Shown here: positions 45,847 to 54,937 of the stretch, in pieces
How positions within the stretch are numbered: the stretch's first letter is position 1
Layout: every line of letters begins with the position of its first letter
Assembly: GCA_913776825.1 (NCBI GenBank)
Contig: CAJYPV010000008.1
Coordinates: 124,001-188,000, forward strand
Direction: 5' to 3'
DNA from: Burkholderiaceae bacterium
GTDB taxonomy: Bacteria; Pseudomonadota; Gammaproteobacteria; Burkholderiales; Burkholderiaceae_C
Length of the DNA: 64,000 nt
Notes under the pieces: model-generated
Databases searched by the model: none
Seen by the model: only the letters and a program-made list of their open reading frames with translations
What the model was told of the DNA's origin: nothing
Position numbers and translations under genes: made by a program

Positions 45847-46863
45847 TCACCCGCGCGGGTGATGCGCCGCATGCAGCGCGCGCAGCCGCTCACGGGCCAC
45901 ATGGGTGTAGATCTGCGTCGTCGACAGATCGGCATGGCCCAGCAGCAACTGCACCGCGCGCAGGTCCGCGCCGTGGTTGAGCAAATGGGTGGCGAAGGCA
46001 TGCCGCAGCGTGTGTGGCGAGATCGGACTGGTGATGCCCGCGATCACCGCGTACTTCTTGACCAGCCGCCAGAACGTCTCCCGTCCCATCGATCGACCCA
46101 ACTTGGTCAGGAACAGCTCATCCGAGCCTTGCGCCCGCAGCAATTGCGGACGGGCCTCCTGCAGATAGCGGGTCAGCCAGGCGTGAGCCTCCTCACCGAA
46201 CGGCACCAGCCGCTCCTTGTCACCCTTGCCGGTGACCCGCAGCACCGCCTCGCGCAACCCGACATGCACGCTCTTGAGCGTCACCAGTTCGGTCACGCGC
46301 AGACCGCTGGCATACATCAGTTCCAGCATGGCGCGATCTCGCAAGCCCTGCGCCGTGCCGACGTCGGGCGCGTTCAGCAGCGCCTCGATCTGGCCCTGGG
46401 TCAGCGTTTTTGGCACTCGCATCGGCTTGCGGGCCGCCGTCAGTTTCAGTGTGGGATCGACCTGCAAGCGCCGCTCCCGCAGCGCCCATCGGAAGAAGCG
46501 CTTGAACACCGACAGCCGCCGGTTGGTCGAGGTCGCCTTGCTGCCATCGTGCCGCGCACTGGCGTAGGCCATGAGGTCGAACTCGCGGCTCTGCTCCAGC
46601 GCCCGCGGTTCGTCCTGGCTGGCCAACCAATCCGCGAACAGCTGCAGATCGCGGCGATAGGCCAATTGCGTGTTTTTGGACAGGCCCTCCTCCAGCCACA
46701 GCGACTCGATGAACGCATCGATCGCCTGCTGACTGGCGCGGCGCACGGCCGGATCGGGCGTCTGTGCCGGTGCATCACCGGATGCCGCGCGCTGTGCACC
46801 GGCCGGGGTGGCAGCGGATGGGGCTTCAGCAGCGCGACGGGACATCTTGGCGTTGGATGACAT
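45847..46863 (-). CDS. xerD: Tyrosine recombinase XerD
   Basis: 338 aa, longer than usual because of a 40-residue Ala-rich N-terminal tail. XerC/XerD resolve chromosome dimers at dif. The SAM-like domain (about 44-130, LSKNTQLAYRRDLQLFADWL) is followed by the catalytic domain with Arg189 (SGLRVTEL), Lys213 (GKGDKER), His284 and Arg287 (HTLRHAF), His310 (LGHADLS) and Tyr319 (IYTHV). The sequence resembles XerD more than XerC. No integrase-style neighbours or att repeats occur, so it is the housekeeping enzyme. Confidence 0.93.
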   Translation of the reverse strand: MSSNAKMSRRAAEAPSAATPAGAQRAASGDAPAQTPDPAVRRASQQAIDAFIESLWLEEGLSKNTQLAYRRDLQLFADWLASQDEPRALEQSREFDLMAYASARHDGSKATSTNRRLSVFKRFFRWALRERRLQVDPTLKLTAARKPMRVPKTLTQGQIEALLNAPDVGTAQGLRDRAMLELMYASGLRVTELVTLKSVHVGLREAVLRVTGKGDKERLVPFGEEAHAWLTRYLQEARPQLLRAQGSDELFLTKLGRSMGRETFWRLVKKYAVIAGITSPISPHTLRHAFATHLLNHGADLRAVQLLLGHADLSTTQIYTHVARERLRALHAAHHPRG

Positions 46864-47005
46864 GGTGCGAATGATGCCAGCCTGGTCCGTTCAGCAGCGC
46901 TGCCGGACGACCCGCAGGGACGACTGCGGGCGAGTGCCGATCACTCGGATCGAGCCTGGCCAGCGTAGACGCGCGCGCTGCCTCACGCACACGCGGACGC
47001 GGGCG

Positions 47006-47039
47006 AAAAAAAAGGGCCCGCGCCACCACGCGCGGACCC
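47006..47039 (-). terminator. Terminator of the htrA-like gene
   Basis: On the minus strand GGGTCCGCGC pairs over 10 bp with GCGCGGGCCC (one G-U) around a GTGGTG loop and is followed by eight T. It lies 80 bp past the protease stop and ends the regulator-kinase-protease operon. Confidence 0.9.
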
Positions 47040-47118
47040 TCGGAGCAACGAGTCGCCTGTTGCCAGGCAGCACCGTCTATCAACCTCTCACTCAACACAT
47101 GGGATTCATCCCGATGCT

Positions 47119-48735
47119 TCAGCCGATGCGCACCGGCACGAAGATCTTGTCGCCACCGCGCTGCACCAGCAGCGCCACCGATTTCTCGGCGTCCTGCACC
47201 AGCTGGCGGACCTGCTCGACCGACTGCACCGGCGTGCCGTTGACCGCGAGCAGCACATCGCCCGGCCGCACCTGCGCCTTGGCCGCCGGACCGCCGACCT
47301 GCTCGATCAGCAAGCCCTCACGCACGCCCAGCTGGCGCTGCTCATTGGGCTGCAGCGGACGCAAGGCCAGGCCCAGACGGCCGGGCGCGGCGGCGCCGTC
47401 GCTGTCGTCCTGCGCGGTCTTGCGCCCCTTGTCATTCGCGTTGCCGAGGACGGCCGTCAACTGCTCGCGCTTGCCGTGACGCCAGACTTCCATGGCGACC
47501 TTGTCGCCCGGGCTGGACTGGTCCACCAGCGCCGGCAGATCGCCGCTGCTCACGATCGGCTGACCCTTGAAGCTCAGGATCACATCACCCGACCGCAGCC
47601 CCGCCTTCGCGGCCGGACCGCCGTCTTCGACATTCGAGACCAGCGCCCCTTCGGGCTTGTCCAGCTTGAAGGAGTCCGCGAAGCCCTGATTGACTTCCTG
47701 CACCATCACGCCGAGCTGCGCATGCTGGACCTTGCCGCCATGCTGGATCTGCTCCCGCACCTTGTTGGCGACCTCGACCGGGATCGCGAAGGACAGGCCT
47801 TGATAGCCGCCCGAGGCGCTGTAGATCTGGCTGTTGATGCCCACCACCTCGCCGCGCGCATTGAACAGCGGGCCGCCGGAATTGCCGGGATTGATGGCGA
47901 CGTCGGTCTGCAGGAAGGGCACGCGGCTTTCTTCCGGGCCGAGCGAGCGGCCCTTGGCGCTGATCACCCCCGCGCTGACGCTGTTCTCGAAGCCGAAGGG
48001 CGAGCCGATGGCGAGCACCCATTCGCCGACGCGCAGATCCTTGGTCGCACCCAGCCGCACGGTGGGCAGGTTCTTGGCCTCGATCTTCAGCACCGCGACG
48101 TCGGTGGACTTGTCGCTGCCCAGGACCTTGGCGCGGAACTCGCGGCGGTCGGTCAGCTTGACCACCACCTCCTGCGCATCCTGCACCACATGGGCATTCG
48201 TCAGGATGATGCCGTCATTGCTGACGATGAAGCCGGACCCTTGCCCGCGCACCTGACGGCTGCCGTTGCCGCCGTCACCGCCTTCCATGCCGGGACCGTT
48301 CGGAATGCCGAAGCGACGGAAGAAATCGAAGAACGGATCATCCGGATCCATCTGCGGCATGCGGGAGGTCCGCGTCTTCACCGTGCCGGACACGCTGATG
48401 TTGACCACCGCCGGGCCTTGGGTGGCGGCGATCTGTGCGAAGTCAGGCAGGCCGGCGGGCGCGGGCGTCACGTTGGACGGCACAACGGCCGCGGTGACGC
48501 CGGACGTGGTGGCGGCCGTCGTGCCGGACGGTGTCGGCGTGGCGGCGGCGAGCTGCGCATCCCGCAGCGGCGCAGTCACCACGGCGGAGGCGTCCGAGGA
48601 CGTCGACGCATCGGCGTCGTTGGCGGGCTTCGCATTGCGCATGGCCAACGCACCACCCGTGGCGCCGAGGACACCGGCAGCGGCCAGCGCCCAGACCAGT
48701 TTCTTGGCCGAGATCATCTTTTCCACTTGAGCCAT
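47119..48735 (-). CDS. HtrA/DegQ-type periplasmic serine protease
   Basis: 538 aa from the ATG preceded by GGAGGG. An N-terminal membrane anchor or signal (LVWALAAAGVLGATGGALAM) and an Ala/Thr-rich linker precede the trypsin-like domain. The catalytic triad is His182 (LTNAHVV), Asp212 (TDVAVLK) and Ser286 (NPGNSGGPL). Two PDZ domains follow (about 335-430 and 455-535). It degrades or refolds damaged envelope proteins. It lies 57 bp downstream of the sensor kinase gene in the same direction, suggesting regulator, kinase and protease form one envelope-stress operon. Confidence 0.94.
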   Translation of the reverse strand: MAQVEKMISAKKLVWALAAAGVLGATGGALAMRNAKPANDADASTSSDASAVVTAPLRDAQLAAATPTPSGTTAATTSGVTAAVVPSNVTPAPAGLPDFAQIAATQGPAVVNISVSGTVKTRTSRMPQMDPDDPFFDFFRRFGIPNGPGMEGGDGGNGSRQVRGQGSGFIVSNDGIILTNAHVVQDAQEVVVKLTDRREFRAKVLGSDKSTDVAVLKIEAKNLPTVRLGATKDLRVGEWVLAIGSPFGFENSVSAGVISAKGRSLGPEESRVPFLQTDVAINPGNSGGPLFNARGEVVGINSQIYSASGGYQGLSFAIPVEVANKVREQIQHGGKVQHAQLGVMVQEVNQGFADSFKLDKPEGALVSNVEDGGPAAKAGLRSGDVILSFKGQPIVSSGDLPALVDQSSPGDKVAMEVWRHGKREQLTAVLGNANDKGRKTAQDDSDGAAAPGRLGLALRPLQPNEQRQLGVREGLLIEQVGGPAAKAQVRPGDVLLAVNGTPVQSVEQVRQLVQDAEKSVALLVQRGGDKIFVPVRIG

Positions 48736-48791
48736 CTGTATTCCCTCCAAGGGTCGCGAAACATCGATGGCGTGAGTGTGGGTCGGTCGAC

Positions 48792-50252
48792 TTAGACCTT
48801 TCTTAAGGGCAGCGCGAGTTCCACCCGCAAGCCGCCGAGCGCGGTGCTGTGTCCCAGCCGGAGTTGGCCGCCGTGGTCCTGGGCGATGCTGCGGACGATG
48901 GCCAGACCCAGCCCGCTGCCGGCCGCCTGCTGCGCCTGCGACTCCGCCCGGTAGAAGCGGTCGAAGACGCGGCTGCGCTCCTGGTCCGGGATGCCGGGGC
49001 CGTCGTCCTCCACCACCAGGAGCGCCTGATCTCCGCTGCGCTCCAGGCTCAGATCGACGCGGCTTCGGCCGTACTTGATGCCGTTGTCCACCAGGTTGCG
49101 GATCAGCATGGTCAAGGCGTCCGGCCGACCGTTGACCCAGACTTCATCGCAGCGCGCGAGGCCCAGGTCGCGGCCACGGGCCTGCGCCAGCGTGCTGGCC
49201 TCCACCACCGCGTCGCGGCACAGCGCGTCCAGCGCGACCGGCTGGGCCGGTACTGGGACCTTGGCACTGTCCTGACGGGCGAGTGCCAGCAATTGCTCCA
49301 CCAGCCGTCCGGCGCGATCGATGCCCTGCCCCAGCCGGTCCAGCGCCTGGGCGCGCCCTTCTTCATCCGGCGCGCGCTTGAGCGACTGCAGTTGCAGCTT
49401 CAGCGCCGCCAGCGGCGAGCGCAGCTCATGAGCCGCATCGGCGACAAAGTGCTGCTGGGTGTCGAAGGCCTGTCGCACCCGTTCCAGCAGCGCATTGAGC
49501 TCGTCGACCAGCGGCCGCACTTCGGTCGGCAGGTCGGCGTCGTCGACCGGGGCCAGGTCTTGCGCGGCTCGGCGCGACAGCTGCTGACGCACCCGTTCCA
49601 TCGGTTCCAGCGACCGGCTCACCACCCACCACACGACCATCGCCAGCAAGGGCAGCATCAGCGCGGTGGGCAGCACGGTGCGCCAGGCCAGTTGGCCGGC
49701 CATGCGCTGGCGGACCGACAGATCCTGAGCCACTTGCACCACCTGGAAGCGGCCTTGAATCGCCAGCACGCGATAGTGCTTGCCGCGCAGCGTGACGGTG
49801 GAGAACCCCAGCACCGCGCGCTGCGGCAGCCAGTCCGGTCCGGCGGACCGGTACAGCGGCGTGCCATCCAGGCCCCAGACCTGAACGATCAGATCGATGC
49901 TTTGCTCCTCGCCCAGCGGCAGCGGCAGGCCGGTGCCCATGCCGGCGCGCAGCGAGAGCGCCACCTGCTGCATCTGGTAGTCGAAGATCTCGTCCGCCTC
50001 CATCAGCGCATTGCGATAGGCGCTCATGCCCTGGATCAGCGCGCTCAGCAGCATGGCGCCCAGCAGGAACAGCAGCAGTCGATAACGCAGCGAGCGCGGC
50101 ATCATCGACCGAGGCGGCCGGTGCAGCGCGGCCGGCGGTGGGATCGATCCGCTCGTCGCCTCATCAGCCGACGAGCGAGCCCGCGCCGTGGCCGCAGTGG
50201 CGCCCGACGACGCGACGCCGGGAAGGCGTTCCGGACCGGTCGGTGTCGTCAT
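48792..50252 (-). CDS. Membrane sensor histidine kinase (QseC/TctE-like)
   Basis: 486 aa; the ATG overlaps the regulator stop by 4 bp (ATGA), which decides the start. After a ~50-residue Pro/Ala-rich cytoplasmic tail come a membrane helix (YRLLLFLLGAMLLSALIQG), a periplasmic sensor region (about 75-200) and a second helix. HAMP, HisKA (His in ADAAHELRSPLAAL) and HATPase (LVDNGIKYG, DDGPGIPD, GSGLGLAIV) follow. It should phosphorylate the co-encoded OmpR-type regulator. The signal is unknown; the downstream protease gene suggests an envelope cue. Confidence 0.93.
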   Translation of the reverse strand: MTTPTGPERLPGVASSGATAATARARSSADEATSGSIPPPAALHRPPRSMMPRSLRYRLLLFLLGAMLLSALIQGMSAYRNALMEADEIFDYQMQQVALSLRAGMGTGLPLPLGEEQSIDLIVQVWGLDGTPLYRSAGPDWLPQRAVLGFSTVTLRGKHYRVLAIQGRFQVVQVAQDLSVRQRMAGQLAWRTVLPTALMLPLLAMVVWWVVSRSLEPMERVRQQLSRRAAQDLAPVDDADLPTEVRPLVDELNALLERVRQAFDTQQHFVADAAHELRSPLAALKLQLQSLKRAPDEEGRAQALDRLGQGIDRAGRLVEQLLALARQDSAKVPVPAQPVALDALCRDAVVEASTLAQARGRDLGLARCDEVWVNGRPDALTMLIRNLVDNGIKYGRSRVDLSLERSGDQALLVVEDDGPGIPDQERSRVFDRFYRAESQAQQAAGSGLGLAIVRSIAQDHGGQLRLGHSTALGGLRVELALPLRKV

Positions 50253-50908
50253 TCCTTGGGCACCCGATAGCCGACGCCGCGCACGTTCTGGATCAGCTCG
50301 GCGCCGAGCTTCTTGCGCAGGCCGTGGATGTAGACCTCGACCGCATTGCTGCTGATCTCGTCCTTCCAGCCGTAAAGCTTTTCTTCGAGCTGCTGACGCG
50401 ACAGCACCATGCCGGGCCGCGCGATCAGTGGTTCCAGCACCGCCCACTCGCGCGCGGACAGCGTCACCGCCTGACCATGCGCGGTGACCTCGCGGGTCGC
50501 CGGATGGATGCTGACGCCCATGTGCTCATAGACGGGCTCGGCGCGGCCGGCCGCCCGGCGCAGCAAGGCGCGGATGCGGGCCAGCAGCTCGTCGAGCTCG
50601 AAGGGCTTGAGCACGTAGTCGTCGGCACCGGCGTCCAGCCCGGCCACGCGCTGGGCGGTGGCATCGCGGGCGGTGGCGATCAGCACCGGCAAGGTCTGCT
50701 TGCGCGACCGCAGCGCCTGCAGCACGCTCATGCCGTCGCGCTTGGGCAGGCCCAGGTCCAGCAGCAACAGGTCATAGGTCTGGGACTGCAGTGCCGTGTC
50801 GGCCATGTCGCCATCACGCACCCAGTCCACCGCATAGCCCTCCGACCGCAACAGCGCCAACAGCTGTTCGCCGATCATCAGGTCATCTTCCACCAGCAGG
50901 AGTCGCAT
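50249..50908 (-). CDS. OmpR-family response regulator
   Basis: 219 aa from the ATG opening MRLLLVEDDLMIGEQLLALL. The receiver has the acidic pair EDD, the phospho-acceptor Asp in LLLDLGLPKRDG, the switch residues and Lys in VLKPFELDELLAR. The C-terminal winged helix ends NAVEVYIHGLRKKLGAELI and VRGVGYRVPKE, as in QseB/TctD-type regulators. It is the first gene of the regulator-kinase-protease operon. Confidence 0.95.
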   Translation of the reverse strand: MRLLLVEDDLMIGEQLLALLRSEGYAVDWVRDGDMADTALQSQTYDLLLLDLGLPKRDGMSVLQALRSRKQTLPVLIATARDATAQRVAGLDAGADDYVLKPFELDELLARIRALLRRAAGRAEPVYEHMGVSIHPATREVTAHGQAVTLSAREWAVLEPLIARPGMVLSRQQLEEKLYGWKDEISSNAVEVYIHGLRKKLGAELIQNVRGVGYRVPKE

Positions 50909-51053
50909 GCCGCAGATTGTGCCTCCGCTGGCGATCCGCGCTCGGACGGCGCGATGGCCCAAGCCCTTGACCGCCGACTGCGAGGCGGGTGGCCAGCGTC
51001 AGTGCCGGACCACCCTTTCACTTCAGTGCGACGCCGCCGGCGCGACAGTCCGC

Positions 51054-53327
51054 TCAGCGCGCGGCATGCTCCCGCGCCACATCGCGCATCGCGGTCAGAA
51101 CCAGATGCGGCACCCAGGCGTCGTCGATCTGGCCCCGCAGCGTGGTTTCACTCATGCGCGGCATGGCGATGTAGTGACGCCGCAGACTCTCCTGCCCCTT
51201 CTTGCGGCCGCCGGAGATGCGTCGTGGCAGCGCATCCACCTCGTCCTGACTGTGGCGCAGGGCGCGCGCAAAGCGGCTGTCGGATTTGTCGACCCGCGCG
51301 CACCAGCGCTGTTGCTCCTGCGGCGTCAGTTGCGCGAAGCGGGCCCGCACCTGTCCGTCCACCGCCTGCCGAAGACCGCGGATCCAGGCGCCCGGCTTCT
51401 GCTCGTCCGGGCCGGTGACCTTCACCTCATTCCGAAACTGCCGCGCCACGCTTTCGCCGAGCCCGGACAGCGTGGGCCGCAGGTTCACATTCAGATGGCC
51501 GTCCAGACGTCGGCGCAAGTGGCCCCGCGCGCCGCTGTGCTGGGTCATCAGCTTGACCGCCTGATCGATGGCGGGCGACAGCAAAGCTTCGCTGCGAGCG
51601 CCGTCCGGCAGCCAGTCGATGAGGGTGTGCGTTTCCACTTCCCGCGAATTCAGATCACGGGGCATCGCCACGGCGTCGTTCCAGGCGTTGAGCTCACGCA
51701 GCACGAAATCCTTCTTGCTGATCGGCTGGCGGCCTTCGGCGCGCGCGACAGCGGCATCAGACGCCAGGCTGACGATGCTGGAAGGCGAGGCTCGCCCCAG
51801 TTCCGTCGGCACGACCGAGGGAGACCGCAGGGGCGATCGCGTCCCTTGCGACATGAGGGTCGGCGAAAGGATCGACCCCCGACGCGAGCCGCTGAAAGCG
51901 GAAGTCGGCGACAGGAAGCCGGAGACGGGCGAGCGGGCGACCCCGGAATCGTGGCTGGAAGGACGGCTGAACGCACTGGTCTGGCTGACCTGACCGGCAC
52001 TCGAGGTCGAGAGGCTGCGCAGCGGCGCCGGCGGCGGAATGATCAGGCGCAGACCGGGCGCGCGGGCGCTGGCTCGCCAGGTGGGACGGCCGACCGGCAC
52101 CTCCAGCCCGTCGGGCGACAGCGGCTGCACCAAGGGCAAGGTGTCGCGGCGGATCATCTCGACCGCCTTCGACGCCGGATCATGGCTGGCTTCCCAGTAG
52201 CGGCACACCAGCCGGACGAGTCGCTCCGCCGTCATCGCGGGCCGGGTCTGGGCGAACTCGGGACTGCGTCGATCGCGCGCCTCGGCGATGAAAGCCTCGG
52301 TGCGCCGGACCAGATCATCGACACCCTGCAGCGGCAACCGGCCGGCGTTGAAGTCGTGCAGGCACTGCATCGCGTGCATGGCGGCGGCCACGGTGCCGGA
52401 CGCGCGCGCGCCGTCGTGACACACGATGGCGGGCGCGAGGGCTTCTCCGTCAGCGCGCGGCTGGCGGATGGCGCCCTCGATCGCGAAGATCCAGTTGGGC
52501 TGGCTCAGGTCCACCAGATGAGTCCGCAGTTGATGGGGTGCGGGGCCGTCGGCGCCGCCCCCGATCGCGACGGACATGCGCCCGGACTGCTCGTCCTGCG
52601 TGAGCGGTGTGGCGTCCAGTTGCGCGCTGCGGGTGAGGTCGTCACTGCCGCGGTAGGACAAGGCAAAGCCATCCAGCAGCGGCGTGGTGCTGTCCTTCTG
52701 ATCCAGGCCCGGCTGGACGGTCTCGCCGACCAGCGTCGGGACCAGGGTGGTGACGAGGTACAGATCGGTCGGACGATGGCTGAGCAGCGCCGCCGTGAAG
52801 GCGGCGCAGGAGCCGGGCTTGTCCGGCGTGGGCGCCTGCATCTGCAGCACGTCCGGACGTCCGAACAGATGGAGGCCGATGGCGCCATCCTCTCGCTGCG
52901 ATGACTGGGCGACTGACGGAGCGATCGCGCCGGCGCTGCGCCCGATCGGCAGCAGCGTGGCATTGGCGACCGACGCATTCGCGCCGGGCGGCCGCAAGGC
53001 GGCGCATTCCTCGGACGGTGGCACCGCGCAGGCGGCAGGCAGCGTCACGAAGTGCGCGGGATTGAAGCGCAGGTCGGGACAGTGGTTGATGCGCTCGTCC
53101 CTCAGCAGGCCGCTTTCGCCGCGCCAGGGTTCGCTGCGGAAGGAGGTCGACGCCTCCTCGTACGGGCAGGACGGTGCATCCAGCTCGGGCAGGGTCTCCA
53201 GGGTGGGACTGAACGGGGCTGAGAGAGCGTGACGTGGGGACAGTGGCATGGGGCGTCGCGGCAGTGCCGGTCGGGAGACTGGGGAGGCAAATGTGTGGCC
53301 CTGCCTTTGGCGAGGGTTCAAGCGCAT
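51054..53327 (-). CDS. Orphan effector-like protein with tyrosine-phosphatase-like loop
   Basis: 757 aa from the ATG at 53327; an ATG at 53249 is an alternative. No named family. A central region (about 270-400) resembles a protein tyrosine phosphatase: the block AIVCHDGARASGTVAAAM (Cys303) aligns with the HCxAGxGRTGT P-loop, followed by DDLVRRTEAFIAEARDRR and MTAERLVRLVCRYW. The invariant Arg is displaced by one position, so activity is doubtful. A Ser/Pro-rich linker (about 430-520) precedes a helical C terminus containing GLRQAVDGQVRARFAQLTP. No signal peptide. The start lies only about 35 bp from the glycine riboswitch on the other strand. Confidence 0.68.
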   Translation of the reverse strand: MRLNPRQRQGHTFASPVSRPALPRRPMPLSPRHALSAPFSPTLETLPELDAPSCPYEEASTSFRSEPWRGESGLLRDERINHCPDLRFNPAHFVTLPAACAVPPSEECAALRPPGANASVANATLLPIGRSAGAIAPSVAQSSQREDGAIGLHLFGRPDVLQMQAPTPDKPGSCAAFTAALLSHRPTDLYLVTTLVPTLVGETVQPGLDQKDSTTPLLDGFALSYRGSDDLTRSAQLDATPLTQDEQSGRMSVAIGGGADGPAPHQLRTHLVDLSQPNWIFAIEGAIRQPRADGEALAPAIVCHDGARASGTVAAAMHAMQCLHDFNAGRLPLQGVDDLVRRTEAFIAEARDRRSPEFAQTRPAMTAERLVRLVCRYWEASHDPASKAVEMIRRDTLPLVQPLSPDGLEVPVGRPTWRASARAPGLRLIIPPPAPLRSLSTSSAGQVSQTSAFSRPSSHDSGVARSPVSGFLSPTSAFSGSRRGSILSPTLMSQGTRSPLRSPSVVPTELGRASPSSIVSLASDAAVARAEGRQPISKKDFVLRELNAWNDAVAMPRDLNSREVETHTLIDWLPDGARSEALLSPAIDQAVKLMTQHSGARGHLRRRLDGHLNVNLRPTLSGLGESVARQFRNEVKVTGPDEQKPGAWIRGLRQAVDGQVRARFAQLTPQEQQRWCARVDKSDSRFARALRHSQDEVDALPRRISGGRKKGQESLRRHYIAMPRMSETTLRGQIDDAWVPHLVLTAMRDVAREHAAR

Positions 53328-53346
53328 CGGGGTTCGATTCCATGAC

Positions 53347-53352
53347 TACAAT
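53347..53352 (+). promoter_or_regulatory. gcvT: Probable -10 element of the gcv operon
   Basis: TACAAT lies 9 bp before the first riboswitch stem. No good -35 hexamer is visible at the right distance, so this is a weak or activator-dependent promoter call. Confidence 0.35.
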
Positions 53353-53360
53353 GCGCCCCG

Positions 53361-53582
53361 TCAGGAGAGAGCCCCTTCGCGGGGGCCGCCGAAGGCGCAG
53401 TGGCACCGGAGATCCCAAGCTGCGAACGCTCAGGCAAAAGGACTGACGAAACGTCCGAAATATCGGGCGTTCCTCACTGGAGAGAGACGGGGCGGACCGA
53501 CAGGTCGAGCCCGTCCACCGAAGGGGCAAGCCACCGGTCAACCGCCGACGGCCAATCTCTCAGGTAAAGCGGACAGCGAGGG
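53361..53582 (+). ncRNA. Tandem glycine riboswitch (gcvT motif)
   Basis: Two aptamers occur in series. Aptamer I begins CAGGAGAGAGCCCC (about 53361) and ends CTCAGGCAAAAGGACTG (about 53447). Aptamer II begins ACTGGAGAGAGACGG (about 53475) and ends CTCTCAGGTAAAGCGGACAG. GCCGAAGG-type internal loops are present in both. The element sits in the 5' leader of gcvT and in this family turns expression on when glycine binds. No clear terminator follows, so control of translation start is likely. Confidence 0.94.
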
Positions 53583-53637
53583 CAACTCCCCACCCCGGGC
53601 GTGGCTGGTGAAGCCATTCACTGTCGGGGTGGTCACG

Positions 53638-54786
53638 ATGAATGCCCTCGGAGCGATTGCCATGTCCGCTGACGCCACCCCTCTGCACAAGACTCCCCTG
53701 CACGCACTGCATCTCGAACTCGGCGCCAAGATGGTGCCCTTCGCCGGCTACGACATGCCGGTGCAGTACCCGTCGGGCGTGATGGCGGAACACAAGCACA
53801 CCCGCACCGCCGCGGGCCTGTTCGACGTCTCCCACATGGGCCAGGTGCTGCTGGTCGGCGATGACGCCGCCGCCGCGCTCGAGACCCTGGTGCCGGTGGA
53901 CATCATCGACCTGGGCCTGTTCAAGCAGCGTTATGCGCTCTTCACCAATGACCAGGGCGCGATCCTGGACGACCTGATGGTCGCCCGTCGCACCGACGGC
54001 CTGTTCGTGGTCGTCAATGCCGGCTGCCGCGACCAGGACATCGCCCACATGCAGGCGAACCTGTCGGCCCGCTGCGAAGTCCGTCCGCTGCCGGATCAGG
54101 CGCTGCTGGCGCTGCAGGGTCCGCAAGCGGTCACCGCGCTGTCGCGCCTGAACCCGGGCGTGGCGCAACTGGTGTTCATGACCGGCGGCTTCTTCGAGCT
54201 GGACGGCACTCCCACCTTCGTGACCCGCTCGGGCTACACCGGCGAGGACGGCTATGAGATCTCGGTGGCCGCCGACCGCTCGGTCGAGCTGGCGCGCAAG
54301 CTGCTGGCCCAACCGGAGGTCAAGCCGATCGGCCTGGGCGCGCGCGATTCGCTGCGTCTGGAAGCCGGCCTGTGCCTGTACGGCCACGACATCGACACCA
54401 CCACCACGCCGGTGGAAGCCTCGCTGACCTGGGCGATCCAGAAAGTGCGTCGCGCTGGCGGCGCCCGTGCGGGCGGCTACCCGGGCGCGGCGGTGATCAA
54501 CCGCCAGTTCGCCGAGGGCGTGGCCCGCAAGCGCGTCGGCCTGGTCAGCAGCGAACGCATGCCGGTGCGCGAAGGCGCGAAGCTGGTCACGGCCGACGGC
54601 CAGGAGATCGGCGTCGTGACCAGCGGCACGCTGGGCCCCACGGTCGGCAAGCCGGTGGCGCTGGCGTATGTCCAGACGGCCTATGCGGCGCTGGGTACCG
54701 AGTTGTTCGCAGTGGTGCGTGACAAGCGCACCCCGATGACGGTCTCTTCCACCCCGTTCACGCCCAACGGATACTTCCGAGGCTGA
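53638..54786 (+). CDS. gcvT: Aminomethyltransferase (glycine cleavage T protein)
   Basis: 382 aa from the ATG at 53638; the ATG at 53662, opening MSADATPLHKTPLHALHLEL, is an equally credible start. GcvT takes the aminomethyl group from lipoylated GcvH onto tetrahydrofolate and releases ammonia. Typical blocks are MVPFAGYDMPVQYPSG, GLFDVSHMGQ, TRSGYTGEDGYEIS, LEAGLCLYGHDI and PVEASLTWAI. It is the first gene after the glycine riboswitch. Confidence 0.96.
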   Translation: MNALGAIAMSADATPLHKTPLHALHLELGAKMVPFAGYDMPVQYPSGVMAEHKHTRTAAGLFDVSHMGQVLLVGDDAAAALETLVPVDIIDLGLFKQRYALFTNDQGAILDDLMVARRTDGLFVVVNAGCRDQDIAHMQANLSARCEVRPLPDQALLALQGPQAVTALSRLNPGVAQLVFMTGGFFELDGTPTFVTRSGYTGEDGYEISVAADRSVELARKLLAQPEVKPIGLGARDSLRLEAGLCLYGHDIDTTTTPVEASLTWAIQKVRRAGGARAGGYPGAAVINRQFAEGVARKRVGLVSSERMPVREGAKLVTADGQEIGVVTSGTLGPTVGKPVALAYVQTAYAALGTELFAVVRDKRTPMTVSSTPFTPNGYFRG

Positions 54787-54937
54787 GGTCGCGGCCTCGG
54801 CGCGCCGGCGGCCCCGCAGTGGGTCCACCCGGCCGCGCCACGGTGGCGGGCGGCTGCGCGCAGTGACCGCCGCCGTGGCCCACGTGTCCTGATCTTCTTT
54901 TCACCCTGTCCATTTCCGGAACCGACGGAGTCTTCCC

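Noticed and set aside
42769..53327. Type III secretion locus
   Set aside because: Only effector-like orphans are present; no apparatus, chaperone or hrp-box-like promoter was found.
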